NCBI RefSeq assembly: GCF_964340395.1
Contig: NC_135551.1
Location: 3,783,963 to 3,847,962 of the forward strand
DNA: 64,000 bases
DNA from: Glandiceps talaboti
Lineage: Eukaryota > Hemichordata > Enteropneusta > Spengelidae
Reading direction: 5' to 3'
The translations under genes and the position numbers were made by a program. Below, piece after piece: positions 54,901 through 63,547 of this stretch (the first letter of the stretch is position 1; the number at the start of each line of letters is the position of its first letter). A model generated the notes under the pieces. That model had not been told where the DNA came from and did not search any database. It saw only the letters and a list, made by a program, of their open reading frames with translations.

Positions 54901-56046
54901 CATAAAGAATGATACCATGGCAATAGTTGCCAATGATTGACCATAAAATGGTAAAAAAAAACCAACTAAATGAACACTAAATGATCAAAAACAGCAAATT
55001 TACAAACATTATTTACTTGTTTCAGTAACTTTTTATTTTCAATATGTCCACAGAGTGTTAGTAGACGTGTTCAATTCATCACTTTAAAACTAATGTCCAT
55101 GATATTAAAGAGAGTGAAATCAGCCCTAGAACACTGCCAGCATCCAGACAGTAGTAAGATCTGTACGGTATACAATGGTGAGGAGAGACAAAAGTTCATT
55201 GAACTCTACCAAGAATCACTGTGCAAGGTAAGAATCATTTAATGTTCATACCAATAGACTGCAAGATTCGTCGTTGTGGTGCTCTACATTATGTACATGT
55301 ACAGTGTTTTGTTTGTAAGTAACAGTAATGTGTGGAACACTCACAGTGACTGACAATATCTCAATGTATGTTGTCGGGTGATAACTATTCCAGATGTTAA
55401 TGTCTTCATCTATTTATATCAATATAGACAATGGAAAATTTGAAATCTCTTTGTTAGCTAGCAAGTGCAATATTTTTAACATAATGTGTATCATTTTATT
55501 TTTTACAAAGATTTTACCTGAAATACATATCATTTCAAGTTGTTGGCAAAAAGTGACAAAGAAAAATCAAAGAGGAGTGAAGGACAAAAAGGAGAATTCC
55601 ATGGAAACTGGAGTACATGAGGATGTTGCTATGGAAACGAAAGCAGGAATAAAGCCTGAAGGAGCTGAAACTGGTATAGTTGATCTTTCTTTATTGTACA
55701 TGCCTATGTTAAGCTATGCTTATATCTGTCTGTCAAAATGTTTGGCACCCTGTTATTTCAAGCATGTACTCTTATAAGATGTTAAATGTAGACATGCTCT
55801 ATTTATAATAAAGACATAAATTCCTCCTTTTCTCATCATTATTTTCATAAGGCAACATGTCAATATCTCTCTCTTGTTTTCTAAGTCTCATTCTCATTTG
55901 CTTTTGATATATTCTGTCTAACACCTTACTCTCTCACTATGTCTGTCTGTTTGTCTGTCTGTCGCCTGTCTGTCTTGTCTGTCTGTCTGTCTGTCAGTCA
56001 GTTAGTCAGTCAGTCAATCAATCAATGTCTTTCTGTCAATCAGTTA

Positions 56047-56094
<48 letters not shown>

Positions 56095-59000
56095 CTATTG
56101 ACTATCTCTTTGTATGTCTGTCTGTCTGTTTGTATGTAAATGTGTCTTCATCATTCTCTGATTGTCTATAAAATGTAAGTCTAGCTGTCTGTCACTATCT
56201 CTTTATGTAGTATGGACCAGCACTCTTTAACAAAAGGATAAATTGTATTTATACACAGTTTTTCATCTCAATACTGACAAGATTGCATCTTAAGTTGTGA
56301 TTCATTTCAAATTAATTTAACGATATCAGCATTGATGAATGGAAAACATAAGAACTGTGTTTTTAATACCTTTTTCAGATGAGAAGGCACCACCAGTGAC
56401 TGTGCTGAAAGCCCAAATTCTTCAAGTCTTGTGTTCTTACCAACACACTTTTCCTGAAAGTTTTGTCCAGTGTGATTATGATTTCAGTAGATTGCTATAT
56501 GGTGTGATAAGTACAGACACACATACAGACATGACGGATGATACATCACATCTTACAGTGCAGTATTTTGCATTTCAATTATTACTACATTCAGCACCTG
56601 GGAAATTTCGATGGTTTAAAAATGTAAGTTTGCCAGTCTACCTGTTGAACTACATCCAGTAAATAGCGCAGTGACTAGATTAAAATCTTAAGTAAAAGCT
56701 CAGCTTTGGGTCTGTTAAAACTTTAGTAGTTGTAACTGGAACATCATTTTTCCATATTTTCACTGAAAATTGTTCAAAATACCAATAATCATTAACCAGT
56801 GGTCGATATTATCCATTAGCAGTACAGAAACAGGTTGAAATAGTGATGATTGCTGAGGGCACCGATTTTTGCAAAAATCATTTTAATTAGATTTATTGTG
56901 TATACAGCTACAAAAATATTAACCTACAGGTGATGCAATAATGTTCACAGTGTATGATGTTATGTGAACCTAACAAAACATTTTTCAGCAAATGTTGTAG
57001 TTGCAGTCAGTGCATCTTTAAAACAACTATTATGTTTTCTTGTTCAGTATCTTTGAACTTTACTGTGTACTGAATTCAAATGATATATAAATGTTTTTTT
57101 ATCTAGCAATTAATTTATTGGACAATAAGCTAGTATATTTGATACTGTACCCTCAATTCAGATAGTTATTTGTCATATGGAGAAAGATAAAGTTATTTAT
57201 ACTAAGGCTACATGTTACCATGTTTTGAGTGTGATATTTTGTATACTATGTGCCTGCTAAAATGTGAGAGACACTGGAGATAACAAAAGAATTGTTTGTT
57301 TGTTTTCAGGTGAAAGGTCAAGGAACAGGGATATCAATTTTATTAGAGTTGCTAGTTACAACACAACATCCACAATTGAAGTCAATCACAAGACAGCTAA
57401 TAGATAAAGTATGTATAGTTGTTGTTACTCTAAAGTGAAAGAAAAGGAAATTGAACTGAGCTAATTATTAAAAAAACAGAAAAAAGGATGATGATTGAAG
57501 GAAATTTGTAAATTACAAGTGGAACATGAATGGAATACTAAGTATATTAGACCAGAATTGATTTTTTAAAATATGTAAACTGACATTATAGGAATGGTAA
57601 TAAAAATAGTATCTTAATAAAATGGCTTTGTATAACACTTTAATCTGTCAGATTCAGACCCTGGTGCTGGATAGTCAAAAGTTGGAAAATCCAAAGAAAG
57701 CCTTTCTATCCTGTTTCAGTCATGGTCTGTAGAATTGATACTTAACACTGCTAAACAACTATTTTCATATCTTCTTGTCCACTGAACTTTGTCAGACAAG
57801 TTTCGTGTCTGTTTATAACTATTTGAATACCTCAATTTTTTGTCATTCTGAAATGTAGACAAAAGTGATTTTTTTTCTGATATCAATTTTTTTTTGGTTA
57901 TATATGTATGTCTTTTCTTTCCAATTTGATCTTTCCAGGTTTTACAAGAAACAGGAATCTTTGAACTGACTCAGGATGAGATTAGTATATGGTTGTCAGA
58001 GTTGGAAAGACAAGATAAAAGTGACACCAGTGTATTGATAGATTATATGGAGAGATTACTCATCAAAGTGGTATTCAATCCATACCCATTGACAGATAGA
58101 ATTATAGATATTGTATCAGAAGCTAATACTATGAATAGTGATAGTGGAGACGATACTCACAGTGTTGGAGAATCTGGAATTGATGGTATGTCTGTATATA
58201 GTTCATTAACAGTTTACTGGTATGTATGCTAAAGAAACATAAACTGAGTTTATATGTATATAATATAGTTCATTAACAATTTACTGGTATACGTATACTG
58301 TAGAATACTGAAATGTCAGTGAAACACTGCTATGTGACTTTTAATAACACAGGAAGACAATTTGTAATGCTATCAAAGTCTTACATTGACAGTTAGTATT
58401 ACACTTAGAATAAGGGTTAAATCAAGGTTTTATCCAAAGTATTTTCACCCAAGTGAAAAAGTTTATAATCTCAGTTTTCATCATTTCCAACTGTATCTCT
58501 ACAACATGTACACATGTATCATATCTTCCACACTCAGTTCAAACTAGGCTAACAAAATGAAGGGATAAATTTATTCTAACAGACAGTTACAGTGTTATGG
58601 TTTTAAAGTGACAGCACAGTTACAGTCACAGGGTAGTTTGTAAAACTGTCGTCAAATAAATATTTTGTCATACTGTGGATCCAGTTTGATCAATGAGACC
58701 AGCACCACCATAGTAGTAAATATATATTTGAACATAAGCAAAGAAAACACTACCTTTGGTGGGAACAAACACTCTAGGAAGTAAAGAGATTATGTTGTTC
58801 AACTCACCTATTTAGATGATAGATGTACTCAAAATTCTGATTTTATTGCTGTTGTAAAAATTTTAGCAATTTACTGATAATTTATACTGTCCATGTTTAT
58901 ATCACAGCAAATTTTGTTGAAGCAATTCGTATAAATTCATACAAATTCTTATAAATTCCTCCTAAAAAATTAACCACTATCACTCATCATCTCTCTATTA

Positions 59001-62000
59001 TCTGATTAGCTATTCTCAGTATGGGAGATATTTCCATGGAAGCAGGTCCAAGTGGTGTGATGTCATCACCTGAACTATCCAATAAGAGCAGTGCATGGTG
59101 TTCAGAGTCATTTCCATTCAGCCCTCTAGTGGTAGGAGTGTTACAGGACTGGGTTGGTGGTAGTGATAACATCAAATCAGGTGAGATCGCCATTTCTGAC
59201 ATAGAGTCTTTGATTGGAGGATAATTGGATTGCATTAGCCTATACTTTACCAAAGTTGTGAAACTATGACTTTGTCAATGGAGAGAAAAATACTAGTAGT
59301 GGTCCAAGTGTTTATAGAACTGTCACTGTATCAAGATTTTATGAATTGGTAATAAACTTCAGTTATCACAGTAAGCAGTTAGGATATGCAATGATTAAAG
59401 GGGCACAAACTGAGTTTATACGTGTATAGGTGTAGTGTTTTCTGCATATTTAAAAGGTACTTGCAATATTGTACTTACACAGTATTGTACTTACTGACAC
59501 ACAGTGTACTTACTGACACACAGTATTGTACTTACTGACACACATTAACTGCCACTCACAATTGACTGAATTCAAATATGGTATTTAGATATAACAATCT
59601 GATGACATAATTTATGATATGTATCAAGAAATGTGAAGGAAATCCCAACTATGCAATCAACTGTTCTGACAATGTCAGAATACAATTATAATGTTCTAGA
59701 AGATAATACATTGACATTAACATACTAGGATGTGGTTTTATTTTTTACTTGCAATGAGTAAAAAAACTGATGCACTCAACTTATGCCACTTTAATAATTA
59801 TGTTGAACTTATCTGGAAATATTTTAAATCTTTTTAGGTTGTGTTGATAAATTTCTTTTTGAGATTATCAAAGACATTCTCCATGGTCAGCTCAACCCAG
59901 CACCATTGTGTTTGTTGGTTCAACAAATCTTTACTCATGATAATCCTGACCAGGAAGCACCACCACCCACACTATCCAACCATCAGAAAGAATTATTAAC
60001 ATACACTGCTATGTTCCTTCCAAGTAACAAGAAGGTAGAGGTAAGGGGAAATAAAGTTGGCAGATTTCTGTGAGACATTTTATAGAATGATGTAAACAGA
60101 TTTAGATATAGCAATTAAATTGAATTGATTAAATTGCTCTTTCTCTTATTGAGTTTGTCGTACATGTGGTGTTTCTTTGGCAATAAATAAATACAGTCAT
60201 GTTATTGACTTTACAACACATACAAGCCAAGTAGTAAGTGTTTGAACAGAAAATACAAGATATATTGTCTTGTTGTTCTGCATCACAACATTGCATATTT
60301 ATACCTACATACAGAGATTGAAACACTAGTTAAACATTTCAAGATTGCTGTCAGTTCATTAAATTGCTGTCAGTTCATTAAATTGCTGTCAGTTCATTAA
60401 ATTGCTGTCAGTTTATTACATTGCTGTCAGTTCTTTAAATTGCTGTCAGTTCATTAAATTGCAAGATATGTCATGTCATTCATCCTTAACCAGCGTGCTG
60501 CCAAATAGTGTGACATGACACAGCACGGCACATAACGGCATGACACGACACTACACAACATGGCACAGTGTGGCACGACATGACATAACATGGCACAGTG
60601 CAACACAAGATGACACTGCATGGCACAGTGTGGTATGACATGACAAAACACGGCACAGTGTGATATGACATGACACAACAGGGCACAGTGTGGTATGACA
60701 TGACAACACGGCACAGTGTGGTATGACATGACACAGCAGGGCACAGTGTGGTATGACATGACACAGTGTGGTATGACATGACACAGCAGGGCACAGTGGT
60801 ATGACATGACACAGCATGACACAGTGTGGTGTGACATGACACAGCAGGGCACAGTGTGGTATGACATGACACAGCAGGGCACAGTGGTATGACATGACAT
60901 GTCACTTGACCAGATGCCAAACCGTTAAATGACATATGACAGATTTGGTTGAAAGCTAAATAGTTGCATTTAGATTGCAAAGACTCAATTAATAACATTG
61001 AATGGAGTCCATTTGCTACCAAATTGTTTTTTTTTCACAATTCTGTCAAAGTTTATTTGATTTTTTTCAGAAAACTCCAAAGAAAAAGAAATCTGAGAAA
61101 CATCAAACCAACTTTGACCAAGAGATGAAGTTTAGTGATATTATATATGATGGCTTTCAGACAAGGCAAGGAGATGGAATACTTTGTAATACAGAGGAAG
61201 TAAAGAATTGTATTGATAAGATAATATCTATTGATGACATCATACTAGCAGTTAAACAAGTCCTACTCTATGCTAATTCAGTTATCACTTGTCCAACAAT
61301 TCACAAAGTAAGTATACTGTATTTTGTGTAGGTATTTTCTATCTGTACTACCAGTATATACATTTTGAGAAAAAAAATCAAACTTCTGTCAGTTACTTGT
61401 AGTAAGTCCAATGTTCAATTTCATAGTCTTGGATTGCTACTATCTTATCAGTGAAGCCATAAGGATTGATTAAAATCAGATTATTTTTATTTGAGAACCA
61501 ACTTTTTACACAGCCCCTGCCAATAAAAGAGACATGTCTACAACTTTTTATATAGCCCCTGCCAGTAAAAGGGACATGGTCTATAACTTTTTATACATCC
61601 CTGCCAGTAAAAGGGACATGGTCTACAACTTTTTATACAGCCCCTGCCAGTAAAAGGGACATGGTCTATAACTTTGTATACAGCCCCTGCCAGTAAAAGG
61701 GACATGGTCTACAACTTTGTATACAGCCCCTGCCAATAAAAGGGACATGGTCTACAACTTTTTATACAGCCCCTGCCAGTAAAAGGGACATGGTCTACAA
61801 CTTTTTATACAGCCCCTGCCAGTAAAAGGGACATGGTCTACAACTTTTTATACAGCCCCTGACAGTAAAAGGGACATGGTCTACAACTTTTTATACAGCC
61901 CCTGCCAGTAAAAGGGACATGGTCTACAACTTTTTATACAGCCCCTGCCAGTAAAAGGGACATGGTCTACAACTTGGAAGTTGTTGTCATTTTTGTATCC

Positions 62001-63547
62001 AAATAAAAGTTTACTTAGTAGATTTTACCCTTCACTATCACTTTTCTAAAATCCAGTACCCACTGGCAAAACTCCCACGGTTTAAACTGCTGTGATACTG
62101 TAGTGTAATATATCAGAATAAAATAACATCATTTCATTCATATAGTGTGAGAATACAGTATCACTGTGACAGTAGTTGATACAGTGAGAGTTTTGTCAGT
62201 GACTACTTGTTGTTACAGAAGTGACAGTGAAGGGTAAAATATAAGTAACCTTTTATTTGAAAACAATAATGACAAAGAATACTTACAAGTTGCAGACCAT
62301 GTCCCTTTCATACCCAAACCTTAATCCTAATCTAACATTGGCCTTTACATTTCTATGATAATGGCATTAGTGACTGACTAAATGTCACATTGTATACTGT
62401 AAACCAATATATTTTAGTCTCCAGCTAGACTAATTTTTACTTTCTCTCTCTATATATATATACCAGACTGGTACAGTATGTTCATGTACAAGAAGAAGGC
62501 ATTTTAGTCTCTACTTGTTTTTGTATTTTTGGTGTCCATGGAAATAAGCAAAAAATAAGTCTTTAGTGAAAATTACCAGGTTTACAGTATACTTGGTTTG
62601 TTGAACATTATCCACACCCTTGGTGTTAAAACATGATTAGAAATAAAATTGTCCATTTTGAACTCATGTGTAATTCATATGTCATGATTTATTTATAGAT
62701 TGCCAAGAAGAAAACACTTCTAAAGACTTATTTCCTACTTGTAGAAAAACTTCACCAACGTTCACTCAAGGTAGTTGAAAATCTTCAAATGAATGAGACT
62801 CATGAAACAGATCATGATGATGATGTTTTAATAGAGAAGTCTAAGAATGATGACTTTATAGGTGAACTTAATTTGAATGAATTAACCCAAACTAAGAAGA
62901 AGCATGAAGCTCCTCAAGTGCTGGAAGTTGTTCTCTCACACCCCCTCTGCTTGGAATGGTTTCTTCCTAGTGTTGACTCAGTGCCAAACAGTACTGTGAT
63001 GATGTCATCCGAAGAAAGGAGTGAGCTGAGTGCACTAATCACAGAATTTGTGTTTGATTTTCTCAAATACATCTTAGATAAGTCTACACAATCAGAGATA
63101 ACCAGAATTATGTCTCCATACATCACGACAACTGTTGCATTTGTTTCAAATACAATACAGAACCTTGGCAAGAAGGACAAGAAAGGCCAAAATATAGATG
63201 GACTTGAACTTGAACAAGGATTGAAAGTACTCCTTACACTACAACAGTTTTGGTCTGCTAGTGATGTGCAGGGATTGGTTGACAAGTGTCTACAGATGTC
63301 ACATGATAGGCTAGTGTCAGTAACTGATGATGGGTCAAAGGTCACAGTACTAGGAGAAACGCTGCTGACATTTTTGGAGTCTTGTCATATCAGTAGTGAA
63401 AGTTTCAGAAAGCTGATTACATTGATGCATGGATCTAAGTGTGTAGAAGTTGACAGAGCTGTATTCAACATGATCAACAATAATCCACAGTTAGTGTTCA
63501 ACACTACCATGACAACTATGAAGTATTGCCTGCAATCACCATCACAG
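28040..63547 (+). CDS. URB1: URB1 (NPA1) nucleolar ribosome-biogenesis protein, 5' part, 18 coding exons
   Basis: URB1/Npa1 is a large nucleolar scaffold for early 60S pre-ribosome assembly. Exons: 28040-28187, 28765-28898, 35887-36174, 37282-37378, 48613-48695, 51770-51895, 52793-52941, 53846-54041, 54525-54662, 55054-55227, 55511-55673, 56379-56623, 57310-57408, 57939-58185, 59010-59180, 59838-60040, 61071-61307, 62699-63547. All are GT-AG and in phase, giving 1249 residues; the gene runs past the window (human 2271). Matches to human include [20 protein letters not shown] (human GIKEDRISTINILLSTLK), [31 protein letters not shown] and [11 protein letters not shown]. The N-terminus is Lys/Arg rich, typical of nucleolar proteins; most of the rest is helical repeat. 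An acidic run (DDDDDNED) starts exon 7. Exon 15 is the least conserved. Exon 5 has repeated downstream donors. Confidence 0.95.
28246..28362. mobile_element. Short MITE in URB1 intron 1, sister of 26319-26451
   Basis: The left end is TAGCCCTGCTTACAGGCGG; the right end reverse-complements to TAGTCCTGCTTGCATACGG. Flanks are TCGTCTTCC (28237-28245) and TGGTCTTCC (28363-28371), 8 of 9 identical, consistent with a 9-bp target duplication. Confidence 0.75.
29256..30801. repeat. 39-bp minisatellite in URB1 intron 2, left half
   Basis: About 40 copies of a unit made of ACATCAAATCATTCAGGCTA and ATCCCTATGTAACCACACA. Binary variants are GGCT/GACT, AATCCC/AATTCC, AATCATT/AATCGTT and rare AACACAC. It is cut by the transposon at 30802 and resumes in register at 32638. 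Both strands are open because 39 is a multiple of three and the unit has no stop in those frames. Confidence 0.98.
31298..31520. mobile_element. Palindromic foldback element, copy A, 9-bp target duplication
   Basis: Arms of about 100 bp run from CAATCTGATTAAAATCCGAT to ATCGGATTTTAATCAGATCG. The inner arms carry GTACATGTTT and its complement around a short loop. Flanks GTATAAAAC (31289-31297) and GTATAAGAC (31521-31529) match 8 of 9. No ORF. A 9-bp duplication with long inverted repeats is typical of Mutator-like non-autonomous elements. Confidence 0.85.
31732..32538 (-). pseudogene. Broken transposon ORF with SAP-like N-terminus
   Basis: From the ATG at 32538 the frame reads [19 protein letters not shown], shifts by one base near 32430 into [20 protein letters not shown], and continues through [20 protein letters not shown] to the foldback insertion at 32174. 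On the other side a further open frame ([20 protein letters not shown]) ends near 31732, with another frame slip at the junction. The [17 protein letters not shown] pattern looks like a SAP-type DNA-binding motif. I recall similar N-termini in invertebrate SWIM/YqaJ-type transposon proteins; no nuclease core is visible here. Confidence 0.5.
31933..32174. mobile_element. Palindromic foldback element, copy B, perfect 9-bp target duplication
   Basis: The same family as copy A: CAATCTGATTAAAATCCGAT to its complement at the right end, arms about 110 bp. Identical flanks GAAGCTGTT lie at 31924-31932 and 32175-32183. It is inserted into the coding remnant of the enclosing transposon. Confidence 0.9.
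32638..35295. repeat. 39-bp minisatellite in URB1 intron 2, right half
   Basis: About 68 further copies of the unit at 29256-30801 in the same orientation. A three-unit block containing the rare AACACAC variant followed by AATCGTT is duplicated near 34540-34740, a sign of block-wise expansion. The array ends in CCCTAGG, where the open frame stops. Confidence 0.98.
35512..35836. mobile_element. MITE, copy 2 (AAGATAGACACAAAC family)
   Basis: Long imperfect terminal repeats: GACTCTGGGTATTGAGACTT on the left; the right end reverse-complements to TACTCTGGTAGTTGAGACTT. AAGATAGACAYAAACTAMAA is shared inside. The interior matches copy 1 at 13345-13669. It ends about 50 bp before URB1 exon 3, so its right arm lies close to the branch-point region. 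Confidence 0.8.
36393..37050. repeat. 45-bp minisatellite in URB1 intron 3
   Basis: About 14 copies of GAAAAGACAAAAGATTGTAT plus AGTTTGGCCACTAGGAGTGC and TATTT; the last copies are more diverged. The main variant is GGCCAC/GGACAC, alternating in the middle. The unit matches 30834-30880, inside the subterminal part of the transposon at 30802-32637. Confidence 0.96.
37545..38750. repeat. 41/42-bp minisatellite in URB1 intron 4
   Basis: About 29 copies of TACATGTATATCAATAATAA with GTAAAACTGCAATGTGATAC and AC. Units with AAACTAC are 41 bp. Between about 37890 and 38280 two variants (ACACTACATG and ACGCTACATT) alternate, forming an 84-bp higher-order repeat. Confidence 0.96.
38870..39198. repeat. 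30-bp minisatellite, interrupted
   Basis: About 10 copies of ATGTGGCTACATAAATTGGT followed by GATGTCACTA. Two more copies lie at about 40075-40135 on the far side of an inserted element, so the array was split. Confidence 0.95.
39199..40068. mobile_element. TIR element inserted in the 30-bp minisatellite
   Basis: The left end GAGTGTGTTCGATTTGCACA is matched by the right-end reverse complement GGGGCGTATTCAATTTGCAC, both continuing AATCA. Minisatellite units flank both sides. It contains a second inverted-repeat element at 39601-40041. No ORF recognised. Confidence 0.65.
39601..40041. mobile_element. Inner TIR element nested in 39199-40068
   Basis: The left end is GGGGTGCGTTCGATTATTTG with CCCAGGG; the right end reverse-complements to GGGGTGTGTTCGATTATGCA with CCCAGGG. 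The interior is unusually GC-rich for the region, with repeated GGGGCA/CCCCAAG phrases. Its ends resemble those of the enclosing element, so it may be a relative inserted near a similar end. Confidence 0.6.
40620..41640. repeat. 34-bp minisatellite at the 3' end of the C1q gene
   Basis: About 30 copies of GTAGTTGGGTTTACAATCTG followed by ACATTGGCCTTTAA. Variants include TTAGTTGGG, GTAGTTGTG and GGCCTCTAA. The last unit contains the stop codon and final residues of the antisense C1q-like gene. The left edge, AATCCTGATCTGAGATTGGC, resembles AATCCTAATCTAACATTGGC at about 62325. Confidence 0.97.
41623..44157 (-). CDS. Secreted collagen-C1q domain protein, two exons
   Basis: Exons are 44157-44013 and 42272-41623, joined in phase 1, giving 264 residues. 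A hydrophobic signal peptide (about 1-22, ending ITAQ) precedes a short segment with CVQCC, which could link chains by disulfides. Residues 46-123 are 26 uninterrupted Gly-X-Y triplets. From about 130 to the end lies a C1q globular head, with the typical [15 protein letters not shown] core and a final FNGHLV. This is the usual build of C1q/C1q-TNF-like proteins, which trimerise and bind varied ligands, often in invertebrate immunity; the exact ligand cannot be told. It lies antisense within URB1 intron 4. The last four residues (NPTT) and the stop come from a minisatellite unit, so the native C-terminus may have been altered. Confidence 0.93.
42330..42520. repeat. Dispersed-repeat fragment with TCCGTCCGTCTGTCTG
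   Basis: TTGGGACTATTGCGATGGAC then a TCCG/TCTG run, inside the C1q intron. A sequence with the opposite polarity (GGACAGACAGACAGAC) is at about 45220, so both probably derive from one dispersed repeat family. Confidence 0.45.
42920..43830. repeat. About 300-bp segment in three tandem diverged copies
   Basis: TTTCTTTTAAATCATGTTTC, then AACTATACACAAGCATT, GGTGCTCATATCA and AATGGCAGCCATATTTG, recur at about 42926, 43229 and, more diverged, 43515. A further TTTCTTTTAAATCATG is at 43805. Copies differ substantially, so it is old. It lies in the C1q intron. Confidence 0.75.
43842..43894. repeat. Poly(T)-poly(G) tract
   Basis: About 38 T followed by about 14 G. Such tracts are prone to sequencing error, so its exact length is uncertain. 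Confidence 0.95.
44158..44875. other. Upstream flank of the C1q gene, no gene recognised
   Basis: This should contain the C1q promoter on the minus strand. I do not see a convincing TATA box at a defined distance. No other structure was noticed. Confidence 0.35.
44880..45270. repeat. Dispersed repeat with (GACA)n
   Basis: Two internally similar segments (CTACACACCCC, ACCAAAGTTCAGACCAATCT, TTTTTGACCAAAATGACATT) are followed by GGCAATCGGTCTGGTGG and about eight GACA units. This is the look of a common invertebrate dispersed repeat; I cannot name the family. Confidence 0.5.
45920..46400. repeat. (TGTC)n and (TAGG)n microsatellites
   Basis: TGTC units at about 45925-45990, then about 300 bp of TAGG/GGTAGATA units at 46075-46395. 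The latter holds a repeated longer phrase (TACATTGTAGGTAGGTAGAT), so it has grown by block duplication as well as slippage. Confidence 0.95.
46404..46570. repeat. Two-copy repeat with CTGCCAGACT inverted ends
   Basis: CTCTGTAAAGCCCATGAAGT then CACCCCAAG and GGGACTTTAGT occurs twice, about 70 bp apart. CTGCCAGACTTAG on the left and CTGAGTCTGGCAG on the right form an inverted pair, so this may be a small transposon. Confidence 0.6.
46644..47228. mobile_element. Non-autonomous TIR element, 585 bp
   Basis: The left end CAGTTCCACACCACTCCAAA is matched by the right end TTTGGAGTGGTGTGGAACTG; similarity continues inward as ATGGGNAG and AAACAAT. ATTCT flanks both sides, suggesting a 5-bp target duplication. 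No ORF. It lies in URB1 intron 4. Confidence 0.8.
47325..48052. repeat. 38-bp minisatellite in URB1 intron 4
   Basis: About 19 very uniform copies of CATAATGGCATAGTCCTAAC followed by AGCAACCATTGTTTGTTA. Only a few substitutions (ACAGAAACC, GTTGCATAA, ATCGTTTG) occur, so the array is young or recently homogenised. Confidence 0.97.
48649..51480. repeat. 39-bp minisatellite derived from the URB1 exon 5 donor region
   Basis: About 70 copies of ACAGAGCCTCCACTRTACAC plus CAGGGTTGTAATCTGTACT. ACAGAGCCTCCACTGTACAC is URB1 exon 5 coding sequence, and GGGTTGTAATCTG follows its donor. The longer original segment with the exon end and GTAAGG donor is present at 48649, 48717 and 51182. A 9-bp insertion (near 49116 and 50061) marks a roughly 945-bp block duplication. 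Confidence 0.97.
51896..52792. other. URB1 intron 6
   Basis: A short duplicated phrase (GCAGTCATGTAGGAACARCC with AGCATAGTGAAT) occurs near 52100-52165. Otherwise unique AT-rich intron with no coding signal. Confidence 0.5.
53166..53790. mobile_element. Foldback element with 30-bp repeats in its left arm
   Basis: The left arm (GTTTGCTGACGTCTTGTCAG, CGTTGTCAGGGGTGTA) is inverted on the right (TACACCCCTGACGATGCTGA, TGTGATGTCAGCAAAAATTT). A second pair deeper inside (GATCTCAATGCCTG; ATATGGCTTCCTTCAA) is also inverted, giving arms over 200 bp. The 30-bp phrase GGTGTATGACGTCTTGTCAG is tandemly repeated only in the left arm. It lies in URB1 intron 7. Confidence 0.75.
54676..54930. repeat. Tandem duplication in URB1 intron 9 resembling exon 9
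   Basis: GGCAATGGTTACCATGGTA occurs three times, with a following ATAAACCTCATCATGA segment. The core resembles coding bases in exon 9 just upstream (GACAATGGTTACCACAGTAC), so the repeat may have begun with exon-derived sequence. Confidence 0.65.
55674..56378. repeat. URB1 intron 11 with (GTCT)n and (GT)n
   Basis: Imperfect GTCT repeats at about 55938-56000 and 56115-56130, and about 20 GT dinucleotides at about 56050-56090. The rest is unremarkable. Confidence 0.85.
56624..57309. other. URB1 intron 12
   Basis: AT-rich, no repeats or exons recognised. Confidence 0.5.
57409..57938. other. URB1 intron 13
   Basis: AT-rich intron; only the splice sites are recognised. Confidence 0.5.
58186..59009. 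other. URB1 intron 14 with a small 5' duplication
   Basis: ATATAGTTCATTAACARTTT followed by ACTGGTAT occurs twice within the first 110 bp after the donor. The rest is AT-rich with nothing recognised. Confidence 0.5.
59181..59837. other. URB1 intron 15
   Basis: A short irregular repeat of TTGTACTTACTGACACACA lies near 59465-59545. Nothing else is recognised. Confidence 0.5.
60345..60465. repeat. 19-bp tandem repeat
   Basis: About six copies of ATTAAATTGCTGTCAGTTC in URB1 intron 16. Confidence 0.93.
60510..60905. repeat. Irregular repeat of CATGACACAGCAGGGCACAG
   Basis: Short modules TGGTATGACATGACA and CAGCAGGGCACAGTG alternate with deletions and variants over about 400 bp in URB1 intron 16. 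The Cys/His-rich minus-strand frames across it are artefacts. Confidence 0.9.
61505..61980. repeat. 43-bp minisatellite in URB1 intron 17
   Basis: About 11 copies of TTTTTATACAGCCCCTGCCA plus GTAAAAGGGACATGGTCTAC and AAC. The AAAGGGACATGGTCTACAAC part lies at the outer edge of the adjoining foldback arm and appears once more, inverted, at about 62285-62310. Confidence 0.96.
61940..62320. mobile_element. Foldback element whose left arm seeds the 43-bp array
   Basis: The left arm, GGGACATGGTCTACAACTTG through CAAATAAAAG and TTTTACCCTTCACTATCACT, is inverted on the right, whose reverse complement reads GGGACATGGTCTGCAACTTG, CAAATAAAAG and TTTTACCCTTCACTGTCACT. The spacer is about 160 bp. No ORF. 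Confidence 0.75.
62321..62698. other. URB1 intron 17, 3' part
   Basis: It starts with AATCCTAATCTAACATTGGC, related to the edge of the 34-bp minisatellite at 40620. A short (TA)n is near 62450. Otherwise unremarkable up to the exon 18 acceptor. Confidence 0.45.

Noticed and set aside
58987-59253. 88-residue minus-strand frame
   Set aside because: Antisense shadow of URB1 exon 15.
60454-61022. Cys/His-rich minus-strand frames resembling zinc-finger spacing
   Set aside because: Arise from the CATGACACAG-type repeat; no real finger spacing or linkers.
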